A stretch of DNA of 64,000 bases from Camarhynchus parvulus (taxonomy: Eukaryota; Chordata; Aves; Passeriformes; Thraupidae), in assembly GCF_901933205.1 (NCBI RefSeq), contig NC_044590.1, forward strand, positions 9,699,501-9,763,500. The letters are read 5' to 3'. Numbering within the stretch: the stretch's first letter is position 1; the number at the start of each line of letters is the position of its first letter. The notes beneath the pieces were generated by a model. The model was not told the DNA's origin. It did no database searches and saw nothing but the letters and a program-made list of their open reading frames with translations. This document shows, one piece after another, positions 35,926 through 49,102 of the stretch. The position numbers and the translations under genes are program-made.

Positions 35926-38900
35926 CACACACCTCACCCAGGCAATTAGTGTCCTCATGGTGAGCAGGTCTGGGGGAATTACTGAGAGGAGGAAGATGTG
36001 GCACTGAATAAATGCCTGTGCACACTGTACACCGTGACTGAACTGCAGATTAGATCTACTTAAACTAACTTGAAAATGAGCTAATGCAGATATTAGCAAC
36101 AGATTGGCAGGTTGAGACTGCTGGGCTGAGCTGTGGGGGCCAGCTGAAATGCCTGGATCTGCTGGTGGAAGCAGGGATGCCTCCCTCCCCTCCCTCCTCT
36201 AACCACCAAACACTCTGCTGCCCGCTACAAATTAGTTTATAACTGGGGAAGAGCTCCCACATCAGATGCAGCCTGATAGCACAGGGAAGGTAGGAGCAGA
36301 CATAACCTGGAAGGACCTGTTCCCCAGTCAAAGATTGTCTTGAGATTTGCAGTGGGGCAGGGCTCCTCCCAAAACTCCACAGCCCTTTGCCAGGTGCCAG
36401 GAGGAGGCAAACCAACAGATCCTGGATCTCCATCAGCAGATCCAGGCATTTGAGGCAGGGGACAAAGACATCTCCTCCATGCTGTGCTCACAATGGACAT
36501 CTTCAGCTGCCCTGCATCTCCCAGCACACAGCTCAGCCTCTCTTCTCAGCAGCCCTCTGGAAAACCCAAAGTATGTGGTGCAAGCCTGCGTAAATCTGGT
36601 TAATTTAATTACATCTGGGAGATGATATCTCTGCCTGTGGAGCCACATCAGGGAGCCTGATGTCAGCCCCTCCTGCGGCACACGCAGGTTGGGGCAGGAG
36701 GAGGTGCAGGGCTGCAGGCAGCAGGGCTGGAGGCTGCAGGAGGGATGCATGACAATGCACAGCTTCTGCCATCTGCCAGGGGGCAGGAACCAGGTAGGAA
36801 ACTTGGATTTCAAGGCACAGACCTGGACTTTTCTGTCTCATGCAAAGCTTTGGGGTGGGGTGGATTGGGAACGTGCTGTGGCTCTCCTTTAGCACAAATT
36901 GCAAAATGATCCCATTGCCATGGCTCCAAAAGCTCCTGGTTGCTCCCAGCACAGCAGAGAGGCTCAAAGACCAACAAGACATGATGCTTACGCAGGCCTC
37001 AGGAAACCTTGGGCATGAGTCCAGACTGAGCTGGGTCTTTGCTCACAGATGTACTGCACCCTCCTGAAAGCAGCTGTGCCTTCCCCATTTCTGGGTGCTG
37101 TGTCATCTCAGGAGCCAGGTCAGGCACCCTGCTCCCTGCCAGCCCTGGGCAGCAAGGCCAGGGACACTTCTGCCACCTCTCCTATCACACAAACCTCTGC
37201 CATGCCTCCTCTCTTTCCTTCTCCTCTAAAACCACTTCACTCCAAAAATCCCTCCTTATTCCCCATGCTGAGGAAATGAATTCCCACTCTTTCAGCAGGA
37301 GTTATGTACCAAGGGTATCTGCAGGACTGAGAGTATGTCTGAGCTCCAGGGGCTAGTGCATAAAGAACAAGAATTTCCTACAGAGTCTTAAACCCAAATC
37401 ATATTTCATTCAAAGCAGATAATTTGCTTCATATAATTCAAGTTCTGGAGCAGCCCTTATAAATGGAAGTGATACCCTCCTGATATTCTCAGCAGAAGCA
37501 TTTTCTTCTTATTTCTTTCTACATGCAAAGATTTTCTGGCACCCATATAAAGGTTAAATCTAGCCTGAAAGCATATGCCTTTCCTCTTTGAGTTTGATTA
37601 ACTATGGCTGAAATGATACAGTGAACTGGAAGCTCTGATGACTGGAGTGGTATCAGACAGACAGACAAGCAGGGGGAGAAATGAGTCTTTTTAAGTTTTT
37701 GAAGTAGTTCTGAATGAGGGCTAAATTGCACCAAATAATGTGCTTAAATAAACTGCTAGCAAAGGAAACAGCTGTCAGAATATTATACTTCTGTGGATCC
37801 AAGTATATACCCTACAGTTATGGAACAGAAAATTGCCAAATGAAGATTTAAAGTGACAAGATCTGTGTGTGGCAGCAAGAGCAGGTAAAACACAGGAGTC
37901 ATTTAAGCTGCTTCAAATTTATCTGTCCCGTGTATTGAGTATTGAAATTTTGTAAGTAACTGCCTTGTGAGTTTTCCTCTCCATGCTTTGTTAACACAGC
38001 AAGTTTTAGACCACATCTAATGGTTTAAAGCAACACTTTTAAAGAGTATTTCTTGCTCTAATAAAGACTGTCTTGGATTTATTAGCAGAATAGGAACTGT
38101 TTAAAAAAACACCTGAAATGAACAAGGCATGAAAATAAATGTATGATTTTCTAAGCCTCTCTCTCTGTTCCTTCTCCTCACACAACTTTAGGACTCAGAT
38201 GCTCTACTGACCATGGGTATGTAGGAAAGCTGGCCCCACAATCTGAGTGACTCTTCTGCAGATGTTCTTGTGCCAATGGCTGGATGTAGCGGACTCTTGA
38301 GTACTCAGGAACTTCAAGTGGGCAGCAATTGTCTGCAAACATTTCACATCAGGGCTGTTCTGTGTGTGCAAGCACACAGCTAAAGACCTCTCACGCCTCT
38401 CTGCATAGATCATGGGCGGGTGGGTCTCTGCTGTTTCCTTTGCACATCACCTCCGCAGCTTTGAAATCACTTTGCAAACAAAATTGGGGCACAAACCCTT
38501 TGCAGGACAGCTTTTTATCCTCACCCCCTGCCTTGGGAAGCTTCCCAACACAGGCAGGAATAACCACTGAGGGTGCAATCCTGCCATTTGCAGGTTACAA
38601 CTGTTTTGACCTTGGTAAAGAAGATGGGGAAGACTTGACCCTTTGGAGTTTCAGACTCCAATCAATTGGAAGCATCTCCCCAAAGGGCCTGTGCTGGCAG
38701 GAGGGGGAGCTGAGTCCCTGAGTGCGCTGCTGGGCTCACAGGGTACCTCGGTGGAGTGGTCCAAGCCAGGAAGCCCAGATGGAACTCTGACCCCCAGTTT
38801 AATCACAGCAGCCCCCCAGTGCTCCCTCCCTCTCTCACAGAACTCTAAACAACACTCTCTAATTCAAAGTCACCAAAGAAATGCAAGTAGACCAGTCAAA

Positions 38901-39251
38901 AACCTTTAGAGGATTTTAAATGTGTTCTTAAACATTTTCAGGGTGAGGGCTGTGACTCTCTGGCTACAGACGTGCAAGTCCTGAGCATCAGCTCTGTTTG
39001 CACCGGGGTTGGCCTGAGAGGGTGAAAAAAGAGTTCAGGTTTTTAATAAGCTAAGAACATGAGGCAGCCTGCCCAGTCAGGCTATGAGATGAAACATTCA
39101 ATCTGATCCATCCCTATGGTATCGTGGAGGCTGTATTTTTGGAAACTTCACTTTTTTACATTTCTATTTTCTCATGGCTCTGCCTCTGGACCTCATTAAT
39201 CTCTATAGTACTTCAAGTGAACAATTGCCCTAATTCCATCTGGCTGGAGTA
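35926..39251. other. Unique non-coding sequence
   Basis: Open frames of 122-126 codons on the minus strand and 92 on the plus strand crowd 36065-36982 in all frames. That reflects a locally higher GC content with few stops, not a gene: none has a domain. Nothing else is recognised. Confidence 0.45.
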
Positions 39252-39320
39252 CAAAAAAAAAAAAAAAGACATTAAAAAAAAAAGAAGGAAAAGAAGGTTG
39301 CTTTTTTTTCCTTTCTTCTC
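39252..39320. repeat. A-rich then T-rich low-complexity stretch
   Basis: Two adenine runs (about 39253-39267 and 39274-39283) lead into gaagg-type purines, then a thymine run and ctttctctcc pyrimidines by 39325. It is simple low-complexity DNA with partly inverted composition. No retroposon body is recognised. Confidence 0.8.
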
Positions 39321-40419
39321 TTTCTCTCCTTATTCTGGAATTTCCTGGTGATTCTACTTAACAATGGATATATGAAAAGCTTCCTTCTCAGGAGACAAAA
39401 ATAAGGAATATAACTGAAAGTGCCAGTGGATGTAAATTAGAAATTAAGACAGTGATGGAAAAAAACTCTTTTTTTGTGATAGACAGCCAGTCACTCATCC
39501 TTTACAGAAGCCAAAGGGCTGCTGCTGGAAGGATACAGTGGCCTAAAACTGGATAAACTCTGCAGTCAAAAGTTAAATGGGTTACTTTTAAGAGGGTTCA
39601 GAAAATAATGGAGAAGGAAGTACTTTTCTGATATAAACATATTTCTAAAGTCACCAAAACAGGGTCTTGGCATTCAGCTCTTCTGAAATAAAATATGCCA
39701 CCCTCCAACTCTGAAAAATGATGTAAAAGGAACACAGGGTACCCAAAGCACTCAGCACCTGAGCTTTCAGCTGGAATCAGCACCTCTGACTTGTCTCATC
39801 TAAGCCAATTTTGCCAGGGACTGTTTATGTCCAGAACTGACCTGTGTCAAGGGCCTTTTGAAACATTTGTTTATCAGGTTTGAGGTTTGTTTTTCTTGCA
39901 TTCAGAAAAGCTCTCTTCATCTATATTTCTCATATGCACAGGCTGCTTCACTATTTCATTCCTGCTCATTTTGGTACCTCAGCACTGGGGACTTCAGGGC
40001 AGCACTTGGCCCTGCAGTGCAGCTGGGAGCTGGTGTCTTTGCCCTGCTGCTGCAGCTGAAAAACTCTTGTTTGTGGAACGAATCATTATCCAAACTCAGC
40101 TTTATGTTTTAAGACAGTTTCAGTTCTGGATGGAAAAGCAAACCGTAGAATTTTTGAGAAAATATGTTCACAGTAGCAGCTGAACCCTGCACATAACCAG
40201 AGCAGAGAAATTCAGCTTGCAGATACTGTTGCCTACACACTTGTCCAGCTCCACAGACTTATTAAATGAATCCTGATTTACAGGCAGGTAATTAAGAGCA
40301 GATCTGCTGAGCAAGAGAGCAACATTTCTGCAGCTCCCCTTTGCCAGCTGGCTCACATGGAGCACAGTGCTGGCACCAGGGCTGAGCCAGCCCTGCCAGC
40401 TCGTCCACTCCCACAGCTG
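39321..40419. other. Unique non-coding sequence
   Basis: No gene or repeat is recognised. Confidence 0.4.
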
Positions 40420-40712
40420 CCCTTCTCTTCTCTTCTCTTCTCTTCTCTTCTCTTCTCTTCTCTTCTCTTCTCTTCTCTTCTCTTCTCTTCTCTTCTCTTC
40501 TCTTCTCTTCTCTTCTCTTCTCTTCTCTTCTCCTCTCTCTCTCCTCTTCTTTTTTTTTTTTTTCTTCTCTTCTCTTCTCTTCTCTTCTCTTCTCTTCTCT
40601 TCTCTTCTCTTCTCTTCTCTTCTCTTCTCTTCTCTTCTCTTCTCTTCTCTTCTCTTCTCTTCTCTTCTCTTCTCTTCTCTTCTCTTCTCCTCTCCTCTCC
40701 TCTCCTCTCCTC
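40420..40712. repeat. 293-nt pure pyrimidine tract, (TTCTC)n microsatellite
   Basis: Every base from 40420 to 40712 is C or T. A TTCTC pentamer array runs to about 40531. A ctctctctcc step and a run of about thirteen T follow, and then a second pentamer array to about 40688. The end is a short CTCCT-unit array. Because the unit is five bases and lacks stop codons, frames on both strands stay open. The apparent Arg/Glu/Lys and Ser/Leu proteins are artefacts. A homopurine-homopyrimidine mirror repeat of this size can form triplex (H-) DNA. Confidence 0.97.
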
Positions 40713-43700
40713 AGCTTCAGGGTCCTCCACCTCCTTTCAGCTCAACAACACTTCTGTCCCAGCTCTGAGCTTGCAGGAGGGGTTTTGGGGTTCCTTTTTA
40801 ATTTTTTTTTTGTGAGAAGGATTTGTAAATGTAATAAATCTTAAGATGTGGCTTTGCTGCAGGACTGACATACAGGATGTTTTCCTAATGCTCTCAAGCC
40901 TCCTTTAATCCTGATTAATACCATTAGCATGGCTTATGAGCTGGGGAAGGAGCACAGAATGAATGCAATCTGGTTTGTCAGACAACTACCTGTTTCAGAT
41001 TCCTATAAATCAAGCAGGAATGGACATCCATGGCCAAAGTGTTTTAAAGTGGGCACCTCTGCCCTATGGACCACATGTTCCTAAGGCAGTTTTAAATAAG
41101 CTGAGTCAGTGCCTGCTTTCCTGAAAGCTCCATTGGAGAAACTAACTGAACCCCTCCTTCCCACAGCACTACTTTAGAGCAATTAAACTTGACCTCAGGT
41201 TCAGTAGCCAGTCTCAGCTTAGCTCCTTCTGCAATTCCTAAATGACCAGGAAGGTACCACGTGCTGCTCCTGTGAAATCTGTGAGCACTGGCTGAGGTCT
41301 GATCAGCGTTCTGGGCAGAGTCTGCTTGTCTGGGAGGCTTTGCAGCCTCTCTTCATGAAGACTGAAAGGTGGGGAAATTATCTGGGAGAGAGGATGTTAT
41401 GGTGGTTTTCATGTTCAGGTCCCAGTGTAGGTCTGTGCAGGTTGTAAGCTGTTGCAGCCTGCATTTCCCCTTCAGCAAAGCATTTCAGCACATGCACAAT
41501 TTTATTCATCTGATTGATATTGCTGCCTGTGGGACTTACAAAGGTGTAGCTCCACAGTGGGGATACATTCAGGAGCTCTATTAAAAATTTGTTCCATATA
41601 TGTGAGCTGAAAGGTGTGAGGGGCAGAAACCCTATTGCTTTAGATGGCAATGTACAACATCAGAGGATACACTGAAAATTTCAGGGAAAAAAGCAACTAT
41701 CAGCCCTGGACAGCCTTTAAATCCTTTAGTAATTCACAGCCTGGTCATGCACAGCCACATCAGCCAGTGCTTGGGTCTGTATGTTCATAGTTTTAGTGAT
41801 TTGGGTTGTGCCATATCCAGGGAGCCAGAAAGTTGCACTGCCAAGCATTCAGCATTTACTGAGTGTTTTGTACAGTTCATCTGCTTCTCTCACTTTGCTG
41901 GAAATGGTAATCACCTTCTTGTATCCCACACACTCAAACTCACATCGACAGGAATTTGGAAAATACTGTATTAAATGATTTATTCCATCTTTATCCATTT
42001 CCTAATAATGTAATGAATTATTGATGGGCACTAGGAAAAAGTAAAAGAAGTAGAATAGTATTTCAACAGAGGCAGTTATTCAAAAAAGTGAAGTGGAAGG
42101 AAAGTGTTTTCCATGCCATCAGATTTTGTACTTTGAAATATTTTCCTACCCAAAACTAGGACAAAAATATAAAAACAACTCTCTTCAAGTACTTTTACAA
42201 ACAGAAGTCTGCCCTAATACAGAATCTGCCCAATGAACATGTAAAATCATCTACTGAAAATGAAAGGCAATTCTGAAAATGCAAAAAATCACTTTGGAAG
42301 CATATTCAGAATACTTTTATTTAAAAATTCAGGCAGAATGGATGTTTTGGCAATTGCAACAAATACTTGAGAAACACCTAAAATTAAAAAATTTAAACTC
42401 AAATTCAAGGTTGATTTTAATGAATCAGCCTTTGCTATGCCAAGTATGAGGAGACTTCATTCCTGACTCCACTTCCAAGAGCCACTGTGAAAAGATAAGA
42501 AAGGGTCCAAGAAGCCAAACTGCACTTCTTCTTGGGGAAGGAAATCAAGAAAAAAATTATTTAACAATTGTTACACAGATTATTAAGGCTCTGCTGATCC
42601 TAGCACTAGGGTAAAGATGGGACCAGACCTTCCTTTTAGCACCTTGTTAAACCCCAAGAAAAGCAGCAAAGGCTGTGGTGGAATTGTGATAATATTTGTG
42701 CTCTTGGTGCTCCAGAAACAGGGCAAAGAAAAAAGCACCTTCCCCCCAAATAAAAACACCTGCACAGAGGATGACTTAACAGAAAAAAAAACCCCAAAAC
42801 CTCCACAGAGGAGGACTCTAAAAATATGCTCAATAATCTGCAACACAACGACAGCAGTTGATTCAATTTGAGCATTATGGTTTTATTATTTCTCTCTCTG
42901 TCAGTGGGATGTGTACTGTGAACAACAATCTCTGTGGTTTTTTTTACAAACTAGGAAATTCACACTGGGAAAGAAGAAAGGTAGCAAAACCCTGAAGATG
43001 TCTTCTTCCTCCCTTTTAAAGGGCTGGTAATGAGAAGGAAACTGGTTATAGTCAGAGCTGCCAGGCTATCAGATGGAATGAGATTTGAAGGGGAAAAAAA
43101 TTAATGGCATGCTAAATATGTTGTTGAAATGCACTGGGAATAGCTTCACGTTAAGAGGAAAACAGCTTAAAATCATGTAAAACGGAGGTCAGGCGTGAGA
43201 AGGAATGTGTCTGAAGAGAATTGTGTGCATGCTAAAAGCTGCCCACGAATTCTAAATACACACATTGAGAACTGCACAATAAACTGGTTAAACAAGGTTT
43301 TCAGAGGGACAATTATCTACATCCACAGTTATTTTGGGGTACACTGCATACTTTTTACTTATCACAATCTTGCATTCAGTGACAGAAACAAATATGAGGA
43401 TGTGGGTCACTACAATTTTTTGCAAAAAAGGAAGAATGTGATAAGAGTCTTGAATTGCTCTGTTAAAAACGTTGAATACTTTTATCAATTTCAATTATAG
43501 TGGCCAATTTCCTTTTACCTCTGCTCTCTGAGGGAATAAGCTTTGCACACTCACGCTTTTGGGCATGTACAAAAGCACACCAAAATTTTGAAACCATTGG
43601 CTAATTTTAACTGTGTTTGGCAGAGGAATGCTTCTCAAAGCTATGAAGGTCCTGAAGGATTTCAGAGGAAAGGGAAAGGCTGCAGAGTGCCCTGATACCT

Positions 43701-46700
43701 TAGTGCTGAAATCTCATGGGACCTCAATGTGGAGGCATGAACATATAAAATTAATTAAGCTTCTCAAAGTTCATGAAATTACTTGCATGAACACATTCAA
43801 GTAAATTATGACAACAGAAACAAAACAAAAAAAAAATCACAATTAAACCACCAAAGCTGGAAGGCTCCTTTTTAACCAAGTCACCATCATAATTTCAAAG
43901 ATGGATTTACAATAATTGATCTGTAGGATGCCAACAGAGTTTATTTCAGGGATGGCATCACAGCACAATTATCTCACAAGGGAGACTTGGAAAATCAGCC
44001 TGTAAATACCCAGTCCCTGAAAGAACAAAGCTACAAATGCATCTCCAGCTGAAATCCCCTATAAGTTTCTGAATAGTGCAGGATCTCACTGCATAGTGCA
44101 TCAAACAATGAAGGACATTCAGGGAAGAGCAACTGGAGGAGTGGTCCAGGGGAAGAGGAATCTCACTTGCACCCCCATGAATGTGTGTTCAGGGATTGAG
44201 GCAAAGACCAAGCAGTAGAGATAATTTGTGGGTGTAAATTTTAATTAGCTGGAGAAAGAGCCTGAGTGGTGTTGCTCTAGGAGAAACTTCTGTCACCACA
44301 GGAACTGAGAAGTGGCACCGGAACCCAGCAGCCCCAAGAAAAAGGCATTTTGAAATCACAGCCTCTGAGAACTTGACTTCTAGGAACAGAGAGATAAAAA
44401 ACAGCTGATGAAAGGACCGGGAATGGCATTTGATTTCTAAGTTACGGGAAAGAAATCTGATGTAAAAGTTTGTTTTGCATGAATTTGATCCCAGTGCCAT
44501 TAGAATCCAAAGGCTGTAGGGCCACTAGATGATTCTAGAGAATATTGGCCTTCCTACTGATGGCCTTCCATCTGAGGGAAGAAAATGAAAAATATTTCAG
44601 GCATTTCCACAAAAAGTTCCAGAGTGGCATTATCCAAAAAAAGACTTTCCATATTAAAAAAAAAAGCCTTAATCTTTAGTATTTCTTATTTACTCAGCAG
44701 GTTTACATGGTGGAACGCTAAAAAATTTTTATTTAAGAGAAGATTTTTTAGAAAAGAAGATCCTGTGCACCCTGAAGTTTTCCAAAGTCAAAAATCTACT
44801 TCCCTTAATCTAAAGGGTTAATGTGCTGGTCTCTACATAGTGTTGTAAAATATCTTGGCCAGCTGGAGTGCTTGCTACATAGTCCATAGTCTCAGACAAG
44901 CCTGCTCTCTTTAAATTGTATTTACATGGATTTTCTTTCTGGTTTTCTATTTGTTACACTGTGTTAAATAAATCTGGCTTTATTCAAGATAATTTGGATT
45001 TATTGATTATTACTGGGGACAATTACTCTGAGTGATGTCCCAGGGGAAGAAAATGAACCTCTGGCGAGGGGCACGGTGGTTAAGGAACTGTCACACTGGG
45101 TTAAAGGCACAGGAGCTCTCTCACAGAGAAATAAAAGGATATTCTGGCAGTGCTCACTGCACAGACCATCTAACTGGGGACTAAAATATACACCATGCAC
45201 TCAGCAGCTCAGAAGGGATTTTTCATTTTGATATCACTGCATTAGAGGGCATCTGGAGTCACCCCTGTGTCCGGCCTGCTCTGTGTTCAAATGCACCACT
45301 GAGGCCCAGCCACTGGGGCCCCAGGTGCTAAATGCCAAAAATTGAATCAACTTTAGAATTTTTAGCTAAATACACATCTAGGTGATGTCTTCATGGCCTC
45401 CAGGTGTCTGACAAGATGGAAAAATACCAGTTCTTAAGCCCTTTTTTCTTTATATGACACAGTGCCTCTTGTTGTACTTTGTATAGAAAAGACAAAGAGG
45501 GTTTAAGAGGAGAACATCTTAATATTGATTGAACTCACACTTCTTTAAAAGCAATGATAAAATTCCTTTTGACACGAAGAGAGTAACCTTGTCACAAAAG
45601 CAACAAAGCCACATAGTCCGAGTCCTCTGGAGTCTCAGTTCATGATTTAAAAAGTTCATTCGGTTGCTGTTTCTTTCTTTTTTCATTAAAATCCTTGTAG
45701 TTAGAGATGTGGTTTGCAGCAGCTGTGTCATTGCTGCACTGTGTTGGCCTCAAGTCTGTGCAGCCAATGTCCCTGGGAGCAGAGAGGAGCACAGGGAGAT
45801 CTCTGGGTGGGATAAATGCAACATCCCAGTGATGCTCCCCAGCTCCCTGTGAATGTGATGTGCTGTCACCTCCACAGCAGGACTCCCAGGCACAAACTGG
45901 GTGGTGCTGCTATACACTTCTCAGAGATTTTATCCTTTTTTTATTTATTTAATTACTGGAAGAAAAAAAATAGTGGGAAGAGAAATGACTCTGAGAGGCA
46001 GTGTCCCTTTTCTAGAGCTTGATGGATAGAAAGAGATGCTGCTATTCAGGAAATTGAGATGGGAATAAGGGGAGATTTCCCTTCATCTTTGATCAGCCCA
46101 TTATAAAACTTGCACTTGCTTAATTCATGCAAGCAAATAGCAGAGATGCAAAATGGAATCAGACAAACCTGCATGTACTGACACGTCTCAGCACTGGTGT
46201 GGCTGCTCAGAGAGGGGAGACAGTAAATGGGGATGGGAGTAGAGAGGGACTATTTTATCATAGTCTCTCTCCAGGGTTGAGTATTTGTGCCTGTCCCTGC
46301 TCATCTGCCTCTAGCAGAGTCAGTGGACAAGGAGAGAGATCACGAAGATTTACAGCTGCTTGAAGGGGGAAAAGAATCAGGGCAAAGGCAGAGAAGCCCT
46401 TGCTGTTCACACACTCCTGGGGACTATTTTTTTCTCTTTGTTTTGATTCTTTACTTAAGAGTTCATCAATGTTTAAATACACAGAGAGCCCTTTCTCATA
46501 GGACAACAGCGGCCCTGAAGAAAAGGAGGAAAAAAGCACTTTTATTTCAGATGTTATCTCCAAGCAGTGTATAAGATTTACACCGAGTCACTGGCTGGAT
46601 TGTTGAAAGTGCTTCATTTAGCTTGTGCTCAAAACCATGTAGGCTTCAGCTCAGCTTTAGCATGCCCTTGTCTTTCAAGGCAAGGACATTCAGCAATGCA

Positions 46701-47360
46701 GGCCTAAAAACACAAGTAAAAATTAGGTAAAACCTTTGTGATTTGTTCACTTTCTTCCATGAATTTTGGTAGCCACTAAGACCACACATACCCTTCTAAT
46801 CTTAGGACATCAGGAAAGCTCATTGTTCTCTGAAGAAACAGCAGAGCTTTATGAAGCACTTACTTATCTACTTTTATTTATTTTATTACTTATTCCCAAT
46901 TATTTTCTTACTTATTCCCAAATAACCCTTCATCTCAGTTAGTTACATTATATTCAGCCTGGTAGCATCAAAATGCCTCACAGTCTTTAAAGTATTTATC
47001 CTGACTTCCTTATCATCAATACATTGCTTTTCTCATGCAAATAAAGTGCTTTTCTGCCCTTGATAAGACGAGGGACTTGAGGCCATGATTTAAATATCCA
47101 CCTGTAGGTGAGTGGCCCAGGTTTACCTACAAGGATGTGAAAATATTGCTTTATTTCATTTCCACCTTGCTGCAAATCTCCACTTGGCAAGTTAGACTGA
47201 CAAAGCAGGACATTACTACCTCTAATTCCAATTGGAAGCAAATTCCATGTAACCAGCCATTTTTATGTTTCATTTTCATTTTCATCCTTCGTAGGAGGAC
47301 TTTAGATAACAGGTAAATAAATATCTCTTAATTTCTCCACTAAGAAAACAAGTTAAGCAG
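40713..47360. other. Unique non-coding sequence
   Basis: No gene is supported over this 6.6 kb. A T-run lies at 40802-40811. AT-rich parts are at about 41980-42420 and 43780-43850. A 14-base duplication ttacttattcccaa occurs at 46886-46899 and 46908-46921 (period 22) in a T-rich patch. No transposon family is recognised, which is a long stretch without obvious repeats. Confidence 0.45.
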
Positions 47361-47442
47361 CCTCTAATAAAGGTGAAAACGGACTCTAAACATATAAAGG
47401 TGAAAAGCCTCTAAACAATAAAGGTGAAAACAGACTCTAAAC
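47361..47442. repeat. Imperfect tandem duplication (period about 50 bp)
   Basis: The segment cctctaataaaggtgaaaac plus gactctaaac (47361-47391) recurs as cctctaaacaataaaggtg plus aaaacagactctaaac (47408-47442). A partial third piece (ataaaggtgaaaa) lies between them at 47394. It is a small, slightly diverged local duplication. Confidence 0.85.
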
Positions 47443-49040
47443 CTTGTATTTCACCTTGCACCTTGTTAATTTCATTGTGTTTTCCACAAAAGTAGACAGG
47501 TATATCTGTATAGTTGTTTTCCTTGTGTGTTTTTTCTTCCTGATTTTATCTTAGGAAAACACCCTAAAACAAATTTTATCATTCTTTATTCAGCATTCAG
47601 GAAGAGGCATTTAACTTAACTGGAAAAGGAGCAAATTTAGGATGAAAATGCGGGAAATATGAATCAAAAACACAGGGAGTGGCTGTTTTCTTGGAAAGTT
47701 TGTCACAGTTGTTCTGGGTTTCAAACAGAAGCCCAGGAAACAGAGATCCTGCAGAGGTTGCAAAAGGTGTTGGAAGTGCTGTGACATGGCAAAACCCAGG
47801 GCAAGGCAGAGACACACTCATGGCACAGCAAAATCTCTTTTAAGCAATAAGCCAGAACAGTAAATTTTCAACATTTCTACTTCTTCCCCCAGGCAAGGGA
47901 AACAATCTTCATTATAGTGAAGAGTAAATAGAGGCAATCTCAAGGAGACCTTTTACAGAAGCAGAAGTGTGTAAAGCAGGGCTGGGATTCTGCACTTTTG
48001 GGACCGGGGGAAGGCTCGGTTCAGCAAGAGGGAAAGCAGCAATACCTTTATCTGAGCTCTGCTGTTCCTGGGCTGCAGGGGAAGTGTTATTTCTCCTTCA
48101 CCAAGCGAGTCTGAAATCTTACATAGGGCATCCTCAACTCTGCCCCAGCAGAGAGCAGGTAAAGTGCAAGGCAGATATGGACCTGCTGGAGTGAATCCAG
48201 AGGCCATGGAGATGTTCTGAGGCCTGGAGCCCCTCTGCTCTGAGGAAGGGCTGAGGGAAATCTGAAAATCTTTCCACTACCACTGTATTCCCCACATTCT
48301 CTTGGACTATATGTAGAAACACAGGCCATTAACGGAGTACCACGTGTCAGAAGAGACCCAGCAGTCTCAGAATTCTAATAAAGGACCTAATGAAGAACAA
48401 AGAGATGCTGTAAATGCAGAAATGCCATCCCTGAGTTATGAAGTCCCTGCAGTACAGCCTGCCTGGCTTTCAGCTCCTATGGCCAGCAGCAGAGACACAG
48501 CCCAGGCACTCCAGTGTGGGGTTTCCTTACCCTGCTATTTATTGCAGGAGAGCACAGACATGAGGAGACATTCCCACCAGAGACCAGCCTTCCACAGTGC
48601 CTGCCTGTGCACATCCAGGAATGATCTGAGCCTCATCCCTGGTATTTTATTTCAAGTGTCTTTTCTGTAGCTCCTTCCTCTGTAGGTTAATGAAGACTTA
48701 AGCACTCAGTCTCAGCAGCACTGATGTAAAACGGCTGCTTATTGCCTGTTCCATCTCACTGACTTTTATTGTGATACTTAAACCAAAATGGTGAACTATT
48801 ACACTTCATAGCCTGAAAATAAAAGCAGAATGTTAAAAAGCAGAGGCTATAACCTCTGATCCAGTCAAAATTGCTCTAAACATCTAAGGCTCATAATCTT
48901 AACACAACTCAGCTCCATGGGGACAGGGAGAGGCATGGATTGTCATCCACAGCATAGCAGGGACTGTTTTTTGTAATGCTACAGCTTTTATTCTTGCCAT
49001 GCTCAAAGATAACAGGAGAAATCCTGATACAGAGTGTGAA
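47443..49040. other. Unique non-coding sequence
   Basis: No gene or known repeat. Overlapping chance frames lie between 47953 and 48670. A few isolated CpGs near 48005-48017 are not an island. Confidence 0.4.
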
Positions 49041-49102
49041 ACAGCTCAGCTCCACTGACTCCAGTGGAGCTAATCCAGTTTACACCAGTGGGAATTTTGC
49101 TA
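49041..49102. repeat. Ancient amniote repeat relic with perfect hairpin
   Basis: The segment gctccactg (49049-49057) and its exact complement cagtggagc (49062-49070) flank a 4-base loop. Downstream, taatccagtttacaccagtgg matches an ancient amniote repeat that reads 'agttactccagatttacaccagtg'. It appears related in structure to the copies at 8284, 18153 and 30730, whose hallmark is also self-complementary. Confidence 0.5.

Noticed and set aside
36065..36982. Cluster of 92-126-codon frames on both strands
   Set aside because: Locally higher GC content lowers stop frequency. None of the translations shows conserved motifs.
40353..40815. Open frames of 125-152 codons on both strands across the pyrimidine tract
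   Set aside because: They exist only because the 5-base unit has no stop codon in any frame. The products are monotonous Arg/Glu/Lys or Ser/Leu repeats.
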